64,000 nucleotides of DNA from NCBI GenBank assembly GCA_903923905.1, contig CAIXZH010000118.1, positions 1 through 64,000 of the forward strand. Reading direction: 5' to 3'. How positions within the stretch are numbered: the first letter of the stretch is position 1; each line of letters begins with the position of its first letter. The notes beneath the pieces are model-generated. The model did not search any database. It was not told the DNA's origin and worked only from the letters and a program-made list of their open reading frames with translations. This stretch comes from an uncultured Bacteroidia bacterium. Lineage in GTDB: Bacteria > Bacteroidota > Bacteroidia > Bacteroidales > Prolixibacteraceae. Positions 1-9,913 of this stretch are shown piece after piece. Position numbers and translations under genes: made by a program.

Positions 1-2606
1 GTTGTGTTTGCCGGGATTTCTATATTCAGCGTGAGAAGGTCATTCTCTCGTTTCCATTGTGATTTGATGGTTCCGTAAAGCGACTCGTATTCCCCTTTAA
101 CCCAGGTTAAACCGGCAACAAAATCGGGACGTATGATCACGTTCTTAAATCCGGGTGATGCAGGATCCGGTTGAATTCCCGCGAGGGAGTAGTAAAACCA
201 GTAACCCAGACTCCCTCCCAGGGGTGGCATTTGGACCAGGCCTCCTTTCCAGTCCTCTTTGAATATCCGGGAGCCATGGTTAAAAACCATATCATACCAG
301 CCTGGATAAGTCCGCTGATCGGCCATTTTATACGCAATTTCACCTTTCCCAAGTTCAGAAAGACCTGTAAGGATTAACGGTGTTCCTACGAATCCGGTTC
401 CCACATGGTTGGAATCGGATTCAATTTTCCTGACCAGGTTATCCAGCACCAACTGACGTTTATTTTCCGGAGCAAGATTAAAGTAGAGTGGCATTAACTG
501 GGAGGTCTGACTGTATTTGGCATATTTGCCTGATTGCGGATTGAAAAAATTATCATTGAAAGAGGCTTTGATTTTTTCAGCCAAAGCTGAATAATGATCC
601 GCATCGTGCTTAAATCCAAGAATTGCTGCAGTTTTGGAAGTAATGAGAGCTGTATTATAATATCCTATCGTTGAGGTGAATGGAACGGGTGTCATCACAG
701 GCCTGACACTTCCCGGTTCGAGCCAATCACCAAGTCCCCATTTTATTACATAACTGCTATCAATGGAGCTCAGGTAGCCTGTATATTTTTTCATGGCGTT
801 GAAACTCTCTTCAAGTATTTTTTTATCCCCGAAATGGGTGTAAATTTTCCATGGCAGATAAACGATCATCCCTCCCCACCACGGACCGTTAATGGTTGGT
901 CCGTCAAACCGTCCCGGAGCCACAGGAGGAACATATCCGTTTTCATGGATAATATCGAGAAAATCGCGCTGCCACTTGATATACATTTCCGGGCAGTCGA
1001 AGGCATAGGCGTAAGCATCAAAAGCGGTTTCGACATCCTGTGTCCACCCTGCCTTTTCGCGCACAGGATCGTTCGGGATATGTACCACGTAGTTGCGCAT
1101 GGTATGCAACAATATGGAATTCAGTTCATTGAATACATCATTGGAACAGGTGAATTTACCCGTTTCAGGAAAATTGGTATGCACCATTATCCCTGTAATA
1201 TCCGATAATTCAGGTTTATAATTAAGACCATAAATTTCGACCGTTTTAATCCCGTTATAACTGAATCTGGCATCGGGCGTTTCTGTTTCTCCGCCTTTAA
1301 GGATATATTCGTAGGTTTGATACCTCCCCAGTGTGTGTGAACCAGCACCCGGATACTTCACGGTAATTTTAGTTCCCTTCTCTCCATGAAACCGGAACCG
1401 GCACCAACCTGTGATCTCCTTTTCCAGGTCTATTGAATAGCCGTTTTTTACGGCTTTGACAGTTACGGCCTTTACGATGTCGGTGATGACAACCGGTTTT
1501 AAATATTGAGCTTCAAGTTTGCCGGAAGGAGCTTCGGCAGGGATTGCCTGTTTCCAGGATGAGGGAGGATACCCGGGTTTATTCCAGCCAGCCAGCTCCA
1601 TATTGGCATCGTACGTTTCACCGCTCAGGATATTGTTGAAACGTATCGGACCGTTGGTTGTAAAATTCCAGCTATTATCCGAAACGATTGTTTTTTGGGT
1701 TCTGTCTTCATAAAAGAGATTGAGCTGAAATAACAATCGCGGAGTGTCGATATAATCGGCTGCATAATACCTCAGGACATGCGGTATTACCAGATTAAAC
1801 CAACCGTTGCCTAGGATGACGCCAATTGCATTCTCTCCCTTTTGTAAAAGTCGGGTGACGTCATACGATTGATAGAAGACCCTTTTCTGGTAATCGGTAT
1901 AGGCCGGATTAAGCACTTCGTTGCTTACTTTACTTCCGTTGATATAGAGTTCATTCAACCCTAAACCACAAATATTGGCCACAGCATACCTCAAAGGGTG
2001 ATTTGAAATAAATTCTTTTCGCATATAAACAGCAGGAGCGTAAGTAATTGTATCTGTTTTTTTACGTATTACTTCACTAAGCTTCCACATCTCATCTTCC
2101 GGTTCCATTCCAAAGTCGGGAAGTGCCTTTAATTCCTTCTGAAGCGGGGACAATTGCAGATCGGAGGTGATCCACTCTGCTTTCCAGTCGGACGATTTAA
2201 CCATTGCCATGGTCCAGTTTGAAATTTTACTCCAGTCGGACGCGAGGCCATCCTTATCCCATACCTTAACCTTCCACCAGTATTTCTGAAGCGAGGCCAA
2301 AGGTTTTCCTGAGAATGGGATATATAAACATTCCATGGAGGCAAACTTTCCGCTATCCCAAACTTCACCATAATTCCGGTTCAGTGTTGAGGTGTCAGTT
2401 GCCACTAAAATCTGATAAGCAGACTGGGTCCAGTTTCTTTGGCCTGATTCGATGTTCCAGCTAAGCCGCGGATTGGGAGTATCTATTCCCATGGGATTTG
2501 CCGAGTGTTCACATTTAAGATTTACCACATGAAAAGGTACCGCATTTACAAAATCTGGGAAAAGGAAGATTGTGGCAAGAAACAAAATAAGAATAGCGTT
2601 TCTCAT
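1..2606 (-). CDS. Secreted alpha-L-rhamnosidase, GH78 (3' end cut by window edge)
   Basis: I translated this reading frame by hand; it stays open from the ATG at 2606 to the left edge (868 codons). The N-terminus MRNAILILFLATIFLFPDFV reads as a signal peptide. The front shows the fibronectin-like start of GH78 proteins (NPMGIDTPNPRLSW), then the inserted beta-sandwich, then the catalytic (alpha/alpha)6 region with DPVREKAGWTQD, in which Glu517 sits where GH78 enzymes have their general acid. The last visible residues (LYGTIKSQWKRE and IPANT) match the C-terminal beta domain, so probably only a few tens of residues are missing. It would release terminal alpha-L-rhamnose in the periplasm or outside the cell. 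It lies 14 bp after the SDR gene and is probably in the same transcript. Confidence 0.93.
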   Translation of the reverse strand, partial: MRNAILILFLATIFLFPDFVNAVPFHVVNLKCEHSANPMGIDTPNPRLSWNIESGQRNWTQSAYQILVATDTSTLNRNYGEVWDSGKFASMECLYIPFSGKPLASLQKYWWKVKVWDKDGLASDWSKISNWTMAMVKSSDWKAEWITSDLQLSPLQKELKALPDFGMEPEDEMWKLSEVIRKKTDTITYAPAVYMRKEFISNHPLRYAVANICGLGLNELYINGSKVSNEVLNPAYTDYQKRVFYQSYDVTRLLQKGENAIGVILGNGWFNLVIPHVLRYYAADYIDTPRLLFQLNLFYEDRTQKTIVSDNSWNFTTNGPIRFNNILSGETYDANMELAGWNKPGYPPSSWKQAIPAEAPSGKLEAQYLKPVVITDIVKAVTVKAVKNGYSIDLEKEITGWCRFRFHGEKGTKITVKYPGAGSHTLGRYQTYEYILKGGETETPDARFSYNGIKTVEIYGLNYKPELSDITGIMVHTNFPETGKFTCSNDVFNELNSILLHTMRNYVVHIPNDPVREKAGWTQDVETAFDAYAYAFDCPEMYIKWQRDFLDIIHENGYVPPVAPGRFDGPTINGPWWGGMIVYLPWKIYTHFGDKKILEESFNAMKKYTGYLSSIDSSYVIKWGLGDWLEPGSVRPVMTPVPFTSTIGYYNTALITSKTAAILGFKHDADHYSALAEKIKASFNDNFFNPQSGKYAKYSQTSQLMPLYFNLAPENKRQLVLDNLVRKIESDSNHVGTGFVGTPLILTGLSELGKGEIAYKMADQRTYPGWYDMVFNHGSRIFKEDWKGGLVQMPPLGGSLGYWFYYSLAGIQPDPASPGFKNVIIRPDFVAGLTWVKGEYESLYGTIKSQWKRENDLLTLNIEIPANT

Positions 2607-2620
2607 TACAGATCAAATAT

Positions 2621-3559
2621 TTAATAAGTTATAAAATGCTTGACAGACTCCTCAATGGCCTTCAGCGAGGAGTAGTGGGGATTATAATTCAGGAGTCGTC
2701 TGGCTTTTTCAATGTTGCAGTTCGGACTATGGGCGATGTGGTCCCAGGTTTCCTCAGCCTCTGATTCACTCACTGTATGTTTCCACTCCTCCCATGGAAG
2801 AAAGCTCAGATTGGCTCTCTTCCCAAACCAGGAAGCAACGGCATTTGCATAGCCTCTCAAAGTCAGAGCCTGGGGCGAAACGATATGGAAACTCTCACCT
2901 ACTGCATTATTCCAGTTATTCAGGGCATTGCAAAAGGCAGCAGCAACATCATCGGCATGCACATGATGGAGCGTCTCCATTCCCAGGTTAGGTAAAACGA
3001 GCTCTTTCCCTTCTGCCAAAAGTTTGAATGGTTCGGGATTCACCGTGCCGATTGGATTTACGGGGAACCACCCTGGTCCGACGATATGGCCCGGATGGAG
3101 CACCGTTGCCGGGAAGCCGGTTTTTCGGGCAAGCATTAACAGATAATTTTCAATTGCCGCTTTTTGAGTTCCATAATCACATATGGGCTTGCGAAACTGG
3201 GTCTCATCAGTCGGCACCACTTCACTATGGCCATGTACCCATATTGTTCCGCAATGGATAAAATGTTGTATATGTCCCTCAAGAGCTTCAACCAGACTCC
3301 GGGCGCTTTCCAGAGTGAAGCAGATCAGATCGATGACAACATTGGGGGACAAGTTGCGGATCTGTGTCCCGAACATATTTATTTCTTCCGCTTTATCACG
3401 GTCGATTGCGACCATCGTCACCGATTTCCAGGCGGGATGTGCCAGATAGGGTTTACGCTCCTGACGGCTTACGCAGATTACATCATGTCCGGCCAGGACC
3501 AGACGGGGAATCAAAAATGTACCAATATGTCCGGTACCGCCAATAACTACTATTCTCAT
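2621..3559 (-). CDS. NAD(P)-dependent epimerase/dehydratase (extended SDR)
   Basis: The 312-residue protein begins MRIVVIGGTGHIG, the glycine-rich Rossmann loop of extended SDR enzymes, and carries YGTQK as the YxxxK catalytic pair. There is no signal peptide, so it is cytoplasmic, unlike every other enzyme of this cluster. The frame extends 14 codons upstream to 3601, but that start would overlap the preceding gene by 38 bp; the ATG at 3559 lies four bases past that gene's stop and gives a canonical N-terminus. Its place among glycosidases suggests it works on a released sugar or on a nucleotide sugar. The substrate cannot be read from the sequence. Confidence 0.88.
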   Translation of the reverse strand: MRIVVIGGTGHIGTFLIPRLVLAGHDVICVSRQERKPYLAHPAWKSVTMVAIDRDKAEEINMFGTQIRNLSPNVVIDLICFTLESARSLVEALEGHIQHFIHCGTIWVHGHSEVVPTDETQFRKPICDYGTQKAAIENYLLMLARKTGFPATVLHPGHIVGPGWFPVNPIGTVNPEPFKLLAEGKELVLPNLGMETLHHVHADDVAAAFCNALNNWNNAVGESFHIVSPQALTLRGYANAVASWFGKRANLSFLPWEEWKHTVSESEAEETWDHIAHSPNCNIEKARRLLNYNPHYSSLKAIEESVKHFITY

Positions 3560-3563
3560 ATCA

Positions 3564-6038
3564 CTAATTTTTAATTTTGGGGATCGTCGTGATTTGTCCA
3601 TCTAAGTTAACAATGAACTCCAGGGTTTCGCCCGATTTCACCTCAACTTTCGGCCATTTCATAAAGGCATAGCGATCCAATACTTTACCGGCCATCATCT
3701 TATTTTCCGAAAGTAAGTTAATTTTAGCGTCATAGAGCGTCGGATTGGTAATCCTGAGGGTTATATTTTTTTTATCACGTTTGGTAATTGAGGCATCAAC
3801 GTTATCAAGTACAAACATTTCTCCGGTATCAAAGCACAAATAGATCCCCGGATTTTGGGTAATTGTCAGGGAAGTCACAACCTCCCAAGCCATATTGGAA
3901 TCGCCATCGGGTATGCTTCCGCCAATATTTTCCTTTCCTTCCCAATCGCTCAGATTGACCCGTTCGGTAACCGAGCCAGGGGAAGCTTTGGGTACCACCG
4001 GATTCGTTTTAGTGGTTGTATATTGTACAACATTATGCGCAATATCCCGAAGAAGCTCCATGTATCTTTTGTCGCCTGTGGCGCGATAGAGTCTTAAAAG
4101 GAAGTTTCCCGACAGGATATAGATTCCCGGTGCTCCGTGAGCATTCTGGATACTCGCCCAAACCGCCCCGGTTGATCTCGCATCGATGCGGTGCATGACG
4201 CTCCCTTTGGGGAATTTGTAGTCATAGGAGATCGTCCAGGTGGAGAAAAGTGCCGCCGCATCCTTTGCATACTTCAGCCACTCCGGACTTCCAGTTATCT
4301 CATACAGAGTCGTGTAGGCCTCCGTGATGTCATAGGCTGATTCACTGTCCTGGCATTGCAGAATTTCAGCCGGTCCCCCTCCGGCATATCCTTTGGACAG
4401 ATCCCGGTTGTAATAGTATCTTCCTGCCATTTCTGCAACCTTCAGATACTCAGGATTATTAAAATAGCCGGAGGCCAGTGCCAGACCCGATATGCAAACT
4501 GCACCTGCGGTCGATCCGTTAACATCCATTTTCCCTGTTTCGGCATCGATAAATTGTCCGAACTGCCCGTATTCCTTCCAGATTCGGATAAGACCATCTG
4601 CCTCCTTGCGGAACATCTCTTTCCATTCCTGTTTAATTACCGATTCCTTTCCGTCTGCTTTAAGCAATTCAAGGGTCTGTATTCCAAAAAAGAGCATTTC
4701 ACCGCTTCTTCGGACCATCGCTATATTCCGGTTTTTCTCCTTTTCCTTGAAATTGTCTCCAAATAATTCACCTTTCATGAATATTCCGCGGGTCAGTCCC
4801 GAGGAACCCTGCATAATTTTCAAGACCTCAAAACTCCTGGAGATCCGTCTTAAACGCTCAGGAGTTGACTGAATGACCTGTGGAAAAGAATAGACCGGTA
4901 CCCCTGCCCAACCTGCCTGGAGATGCCAATATGGCTGGTCGCCCTTTGGTCCTGAACAGATGTAACCATACTTGTCGTCCTCATAATATTTGGTTTTGTC
5001 GTGATGGTCGAGGATAATATCATTTATGGCACTGAAAGGAGCCACATTCCGGTAGATTGTTGGCCCTGACAAAGCTTTGCGGCTGGTAAAAACCTTGTCG
5101 TAGAATTCCTGCAAATCATCGGCGGCGAAATTGTAAATCCTCATTTTCAATTCCACTTCATCACTGGTTTTGAAGTCGGCAGGCTGATCCGAACTTTTTG
5201 TAAAACCGGTCATTACATAACGCGATTCACGCACGCCCGGGGCACTTAAAACGAATGTTGCCCTGTTTCCGGGAATATCCTCTTCAATCATTAAACCTGA
5301 ATTCCCAAATTGGGTACCCTGGGTGGTCAGCATGATCCAGCCTCTTTTGGTCTCCGGGTTAAAAAAACTTAACAAAGGAGTTGAGCAGCTTCCTGTCAGC
5401 ATCTCAATTTTACCGGGATTGTTATCCTTATTCAGATGCAAAACATTGGTTATTGTAACCGGCATATCCAGCGGTTTATCCCGGGGATTATAAATATATG
5501 GGGGATATTGAACCGGAAGAACTTTGTATCGGTTGGCATTATAAACCGAGGCGGGAGCTAAAATATAATTCCCTGCATTCCAGCCTGAAAAATCAAAGGC
5601 AGCTGCCAACCCAAAGGATTTCAGGCTTCCTTTTGTTAGTTTAAATGTAAGGGAAAGATCCATTGCGTCATTTCCACCTGTAGAAACGGGTTTTAAATCC
5701 GTTTCTACAGTCCATTCTGAATCCCTGATATGCACTTTCCCATTTATGAATGAGGCAGAATTTATCAGTTTTGATCCATCATAATTACAACCCAAAATCC
5801 GTATTTTCCCGCCGAGTGATTTCAGGAACTGGTCAATTTCAATTGAGCAGGATGGCCGGGGATATAGTGAAACGGGTAGCCAGCTTGCTGATTTGTTATC
5901 TTGTTTCAACAAGTCAGGTGAATTTCCAGAATCAGGAATCACGGTGGCGGCATTCATCTCTTCAAAACCAAATCCGGCCAAAATAAGCACCAAAAACAAA
6001 CTCAGAATTCGAATAAATTGGTGTGCGCGAAAGGACAT
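3564..6038 (-). CDS. Secreted orphan protein, possible (alpha/alpha)-barrel glycan-active enzyme
   Basis: The 824-residue protein has a clear signal peptide (about residues 1-30, ending EEMNA). Residues about 40-330 look like a beta-sandwich. Residues about 370-720 are helix-rich with features of six-hairpin glycosidases or lyases (repeated aromatic helices, SESAYDITEAYTTLYEITG, AHGAPGIYILSGN). The tail is beta-rich. I do not recognise a named family and cannot assign catalytic residues. It sits between the DUF6786-like lipoprotein and the SDR, four bases from the latter, so it belongs to the catabolic operon. It could be a new glycoside hydrolase, a polysaccharide lyase, or a non-catalytic relative. 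Confidence 0.75.
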   Translation of the reverse strand: MSFRAHQFIRILSLFLVLILAGFGFEEMNAATVIPDSGNSPDLLKQDNKSASWLPVSLYPRPSCSIEIDQFLKSLGGKIRILGCNYDGSKLINSASFINGKVHIRDSEWTVETDLKPVSTGGNDAMDLSLTFKLTKGSLKSFGLAAAFDFSGWNAGNYILAPASVYNANRYKVLPVQYPPYIYNPRDKPLDMPVTITNVLHLNKDNNPGKIEMLTGSCSTPLLSFFNPETKRGWIMLTTQGTQFGNSGLMIEEDIPGNRATFVLSAPGVRESRYVMTGFTKSSDQPADFKTSDEVELKMRIYNFAADDLQEFYDKVFTSRKALSGPTIYRNVAPFSAINDIILDHHDKTKYYEDDKYGYICSGPKGDQPYWHLQAGWAGVPVYSFPQVIQSTPERLRRISRSFEVLKIMQGSSGLTRGIFMKGELFGDNFKEKEKNRNIAMVRRSGEMLFFGIQTLELLKADGKESVIKQEWKEMFRKEADGLIRIWKEYGQFGQFIDAETGKMDVNGSTAGAVCISGLALASGYFNNPEYLKVAEMAGRYYYNRDLSKGYAGGGPAEILQCQDSESAYDITEAYTTLYEITGSPEWLKYAKDAAALFSTWTISYDYKFPKGSVMHRIDARSTGAVWASIQNAHGAPGIYILSGNFLLRLYRATGDKRYMELLRDIAHNVVQYTTTKTNPVVPKASPGSVTERVNLSDWEGKENIGGSIPDGDSNMAWEVVTSLTITQNPGIYLCFDTGEMFVLDNVDASITKRDKKNITLRITNPTLYDAKINLLSENKMMAGKVLDRYAFMKWPKVEVKSGETLEFIVNLDGQITTIPKIKN

Positions 6039-6082
6039 CTTTTTGAATTTTAATAAAGGTCAAACAATCAGGTATTTTATTT

Positions 6083-7315
6083 TCAAAAAGCCGATTTGAT
6101 TTGCTCAATGGTGACGCCCAGAAATTTACCGGAGATAATGCTCAGTTGCGTCTCTGCAGCTACAAAATGGAATATGCGCTGGGTATGGGTGAGGCTTTCA
6201 CCAGGTGCCAGAAATGCAGCGGGCGAAGAGCTCTCCATTTCGTAAAAAGGGCCCATCTGACTGCCATTGGCAAGTGGTCCATCGTTATACGAATTGATCA
6301 CATCCCCTTTAAAAGGTTCCTTCTGAATTTCCCAAAGTTGATTGATGTAACCGGAATTGGTGGATGGCTTGGTAAACTGAAGAATTGTAAGCATTTGCCG
6401 GCTGGGGTCATAACTTCCTGCAAAGGTGGTTGCCCGTTTATCTGACAACCCGAGCTTGCTGCGATGTTTACCATCAACTTTAAAATAGAGGGTTCCGTCG
6501 CCAATTTTAATCCGGTCAGCAGGGATTTCCCCGAAGTAATTTGTCGTGGCCACCTTCCCCAGCTCTTTTTCATCACCCTGCTGATAAGGAATTACAACCA
6601 CCCCTTTTTCTGATGGGGTAAGCATGGCCAGCATCCAGATATTGATGGTCCCTTTTTCGCGAGTCCATTTTTCGGTTCCCGCATTGGTCAGGGTATTGGC
6701 CGATTCGAAACCAACCCATTTTACGGTTGAATCCGGAGAGATTCCCAGAATTCCGGAAAGATCCGCTGCTGACAACAGTTTCACCCGACGGTTCAACGAG
6801 ACATTAAATTTGGTACCCGAGAAATTTTGAAGCTGAAGTTCTTTAGTCATTGAAACATTGAGCAAATCATGTGAAACCAGCTTCCACGGCTCACTATCGA
6901 GACCGGATGGGGTCTGCCAGTTATCAAAAACCATCTTATCACCCGGCTTGAAGAAGATGGAAAACTGACCACCTTCGGGCCCGAGCCACATTCGGTCTTC
7001 ACCCCCGTATGCATTGATGTGGTGAGCCACAGAATCAGAGTTCATCGCCTTATAATTGATCCAGCCGGAGCTGCTTCCATTCAATCCCATTGCCGTACTT
7101 GTAAATACCTTTCCCTGGTATTTTGGAGATATGATGACCTGGGAATCCCCATTCTTCAAAACAATCACACTGTCTTTTGATTTCAGAAACTGAAGGTCGT
7201 AACCGAAAGATCCTTTTTCAAGCGGTGCAACTTTTTTGACTTTTTTGGGGGATTTTCCGCACGATATAACCAGAAAAAACAGGCTCACAACCAAGATGCA
7301 TAAATTTATTTTCAT
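6083..7315 (-). CDS. Lipoprotein, DUF6786-like, beta-sandwich
   Basis: The 410-residue protein starts MKINLCILVVSLFFLVISCG, a lipoprotein signal with the acylated Cys at residue 19. The rest is beta-rich with motifs such as NAYGGEDRMWLGPEGGQFSIF, resembling the galactose-mutarotase-like fold of Bacteroidota proteins annotated as DUF6786. That family name is from memory of the motif. The biochemical role is unknown. Such proteins sit in glycan operons and may bind sugars or act as mutarotase-like helpers. It follows the GH116 gene by 68 bp. Confidence 0.75.
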   Translation of the reverse strand: MKINLCILVVSLFFLVISCGKSPKKVKKVAPLEKGSFGYDLQFLKSKDSVIVLKNGDSQVIISPKYQGKVFTSTAMGLNGSSSGWINYKAMNSDSVAHHINAYGGEDRMWLGPEGGQFSIFFKPGDKMVFDNWQTPSGLDSEPWKLVSHDLLNVSMTKELQLQNFSGTKFNVSLNRRVKLLSAADLSGILGISPDSTVKWVGFESANTLTNAGTEKWTREKGTINIWMLAMLTPSEKGVVVIPYQQGDEKELGKVATTNYFGEIPADRIKIGDGTLYFKVDGKHRSKLGLSDKRATTFAGSYDPSRQMLTILQFTKPSTNSGYINQLWEIQKEPFKGDVINSYNDGPLANGSQMGPFYEMESSSPAAFLAPGESLTHTQRIFHFVAAETQLSIISGKFLGVTIEQIKSAF

Positions 7316-7383
7316 GTTTAAATATTTATTTAATAATTATTTAAGTTATTCTACTAAGAGTTTTGGTTTATAATTATCAGAAA

Positions 7384-9909
7384 TTATTGCTTTATTTCAA
7401 ATTTTTGACTTTCATTGGCTTTAATAATCCTGTTTTTCAATTTGACTGATCCCAGATCTGCCAGCACAAATTCTGAAAGTTCGAGTTGTCCCGATAAAAC
7501 TTCGACGGTTGCCTCTCTTCCTGCGACTTTACAGGTTCCCCAGGCATAACCGTTACTCCAGAAATAGGTTCCGGGTTTGGAGGTGAATGTGATTGATCGG
7601 GTGACTCCCGAATAGTGGAATCCCGATAATGCAAGAGAGGCAGACCAGGCAGCCATAGCCCTGCCGTAATGGTGCCCACATTCAGCCTCGTCAAACGGGC
7701 TACGTTTCCGTCCGTCGTAACGGTCACGGATGTTTTTGATACATCGTATCCCGTCTGCTGTCTCCCCTTCCTGCAGCATCCCAATTGCTGCAGCATATTC
7801 AAATCCGGTCATGACCTCGGTAAAATATGGAAATGGATTTACAGGTCTGGTTCTGGGATAAGCGGCCATCAGCAAGGCCGATTCGTCTCCCAGGGCAAAA
7901 CTCCGGAGGCAATTGAAATGGTCGGAAAGATCACCCTGATAATTGTATTTGAGAATGCTTTGGAGGGTTTTAACAACGTTCTCCCTTTTAACAAGATATC
8001 CCAGACCGCAAATCTTAGCCATGTACTGACCGACAAGCTGGTCAACAAGACACGCTTCTCCAAGCTGGTAATCAGGATTTCCGTAATCGGAAGATCCCAT
8101 ACCGATCAATTGTTCCTTAGGAATATCTTCTCGTTTGGGCACCAATAGTTTTTGTACATAGTATTCGCCATTAAAGAGATTCTCGTCGGTCCATTTACTT
8201 CCACTTTCAAAAAGTTTCCGGCATTTGAGTGCCATTGATTTGTCTTTCATGTAGATAGCCATCTCTTCCATTGCTCTGAGGGCTCCCAGGTACCAGATTG
8301 TCATCTGCGGATTCGGTCCATAATATTCGACGTCCATGGTATTGTGCTGAACCCCTTCAAAGACGCCATCCTGGTTGGCATCCCAACCTCCCTTTTGCCA
8401 CGCGTAGCTTAAAGCACTTTTCCCTTTGGGATACAATTTCTTAAGAAAGTCATTATCACCCGAGAGTTGCCATTCACGGTACAATTTAATAATACATCCC
8501 ATCTGACCGTCGGCCGCAACCTTCGCGAATTTGGGAATACTGTCGAACGGCAATTTAACCCGGAAACTCATCAATCCATTGTCTTCTGTGGCAATTCCAA
8601 ATTCAACATTCCGCATCGATTTTGCCAGTTCGCCAAAAAGAAAGGGTGTTGTGGTTTCGTAATTCCAGACATGGGTACAGGTTCCAAAGCAACACCCCTC
8701 GTGGTCGTTACACCCTTCCCATCCAAAAAGGTTACCATCGGACAGTCGGAAACACGTTTGTGATCTGAGGGTACTCACATTGAATAATGCCGCTTCCTTA
8801 ACGCTCTCCGGCAAGTCGCTTTTACAGAATGAACTGACAAACTGAATGGTCTTATCTTCGAGGCTTTGCAGGTTTGGAAGTGTTTTGGCAGCAACATCCC
8901 ATGCCCCATTGTATTGAGTCGCATAATAATTTCTTAACGGGGTTTCTGACCAGGCTGTTCTGTTTGGAAAATACCAGGTCAGGAGAAACCTGATTGTTTT
9001 AGATCCGTGAGGCGGTAACAGATCACTGATGGCAAGCGATGCCATTGGTTTGTCAGATAGGGTATCAATACGGTTGTGGAGTTTCCCCGTTTTGGATAAA
9101 TCGTCCCAGAAATCCAGCATTGAAGAGCCCCATCGTTCAGGCAACCAGGCTGTTCTGTAGGTTATTGCTCCAAGCGACGGACTAACCATTGCCATTTCTC
9201 CCCACTGATCCGTTTTCGGATCAACACCCCGTGAAGTATATAAGATGCCGTTTAAACCCTCTTTTGAAAGATATGAATTCTTGTTACGGATTGATTTCCC
9301 GTTACTTCCGTCTTCGCCGATAAAATTCTGCATGGTTCCGCACACACTGAATGAAATTTCCCTATCAGAGCTGTTTGTGAGCTCGAAATCGAGCACAGCC
9401 ATTGGGATGCTGCTGTTGTCAATATCGCCCGGAATAAGCGGATTAAAAGCCTTAATCCTGACTTTAACCGGCAGCTGCGGAGTGCTCAGGTTAACCTGGC
9501 CAAACGGATAAGCGGCATCAAAGGTGGATGTTTTAAAGCGGGGCAAACCATGGTTCGTGGCAACTGATCCGGAGCTCCCCCCATAAAGGTAAAAAGGAAC
9601 AGGACCTTCCAGCAGCCGGAGATCTTTCTTTCCGTCCACATTGGTAAACAACGTAAAAAAGGTTGAATTTTCCCTTCCTGAACCAGGGTTATAGCCCTTT
9701 GACGGGGTACTCATAATTTCAAAATCCTGGAGATTCCCTCTTCCGCCCAATGAAATAGTTCCTGTCCCGATACCACCTACCGGAAGTGCAATTTTATAGG
9801 AATGTTCCCCGTCGTAACTCTTTAAAACAGGCCATTCAAAAGCACAGGCGTATTTATTCTGAAAGGCCGACAATAGGATCAGTACCAGCACAAACGATTT
9901 AAGTTTCAT
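7384..9909 (-). CDS. GH116 family beta-glucosidase / glucosylceramidase homologue
   Basis: The 841-residue protein has a signal peptide ending ACAF. It contains the GBA2-type N-terminal domain (ALPVGGIGTGTISLGGRG, residues 41-58) and the DUF608-type catalytic (alpha/alpha)6 domain. QHNTMDVEYYGPNP places Glu528 as the likely nucleophile, and ACLVDQLVGQ places Asp623 as the likely acid/base, by comparison with characterised GH116 enzymes. The family cleaves beta-glucosides (including glucosylceramide), and some members cleave beta-xylosides or GlcNAc. Length is normal for the family. The gene begins four bases after the GH29 stop, so the two are translationally adjacent. Confidence 0.92.
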   Translation of the reverse strand: MKLKSFVLVLILLSAFQNKYACAFEWPVLKSYDGEHSYKIALPVGGIGTGTISLGGRGNLQDFEIMSTPSKGYNPGSGRENSTFFTLFTNVDGKKDLRLLEGPVPFYLYGGSSGSVATNHGLPRFKTSTFDAAYPFGQVNLSTPQLPVKVRIKAFNPLIPGDIDNSSIPMAVLDFELTNSSDREISFSVCGTMQNFIGEDGSNGKSIRNKNSYLSKEGLNGILYTSRGVDPKTDQWGEMAMVSPSLGAITYRTAWLPERWGSSMLDFWDDLSKTGKLHNRIDTLSDKPMASLAISDLLPPHGSKTIRFLLTWYFPNRTAWSETPLRNYYATQYNGAWDVAAKTLPNLQSLEDKTIQFVSSFCKSDLPESVKEAALFNVSTLRSQTCFRLSDGNLFGWEGCNDHEGCCFGTCTHVWNYETTTPFLFGELAKSMRNVEFGIATEDNGLMSFRVKLPFDSIPKFAKVAADGQMGCIIKLYREWQLSGDNDFLKKLYPKGKSALSYAWQKGGWDANQDGVFEGVQHNTMDVEYYGPNPQMTIWYLGALRAMEEMAIYMKDKSMALKCRKLFESGSKWTDENLFNGEYYVQKLLVPKREDIPKEQLIGMGSSDYGNPDYQLGEACLVDQLVGQYMAKICGLGYLVKRENVVKTLQSILKYNYQGDLSDHFNCLRSFALGDESALLMAAYPRTRPVNPFPYFTEVMTGFEYAAAIGMLQEGETADGIRCIKNIRDRYDGRKRSPFDEAECGHHYGRAMAAWSASLALSGFHYSGVTRSITFTSKPGTYFWSNGYAWGTCKVAGREATVEVLSGQLELSEFVLADLGSVKLKNRIIKANESQKFEIKQ

Positions 9910-9913
9910 CCTG

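Noticed and set aside
3164-3574. 136-codon frame antisense to the SDR gene
   Set aside because: It overlaps a clear SDR reading frame and has no protein-like features.
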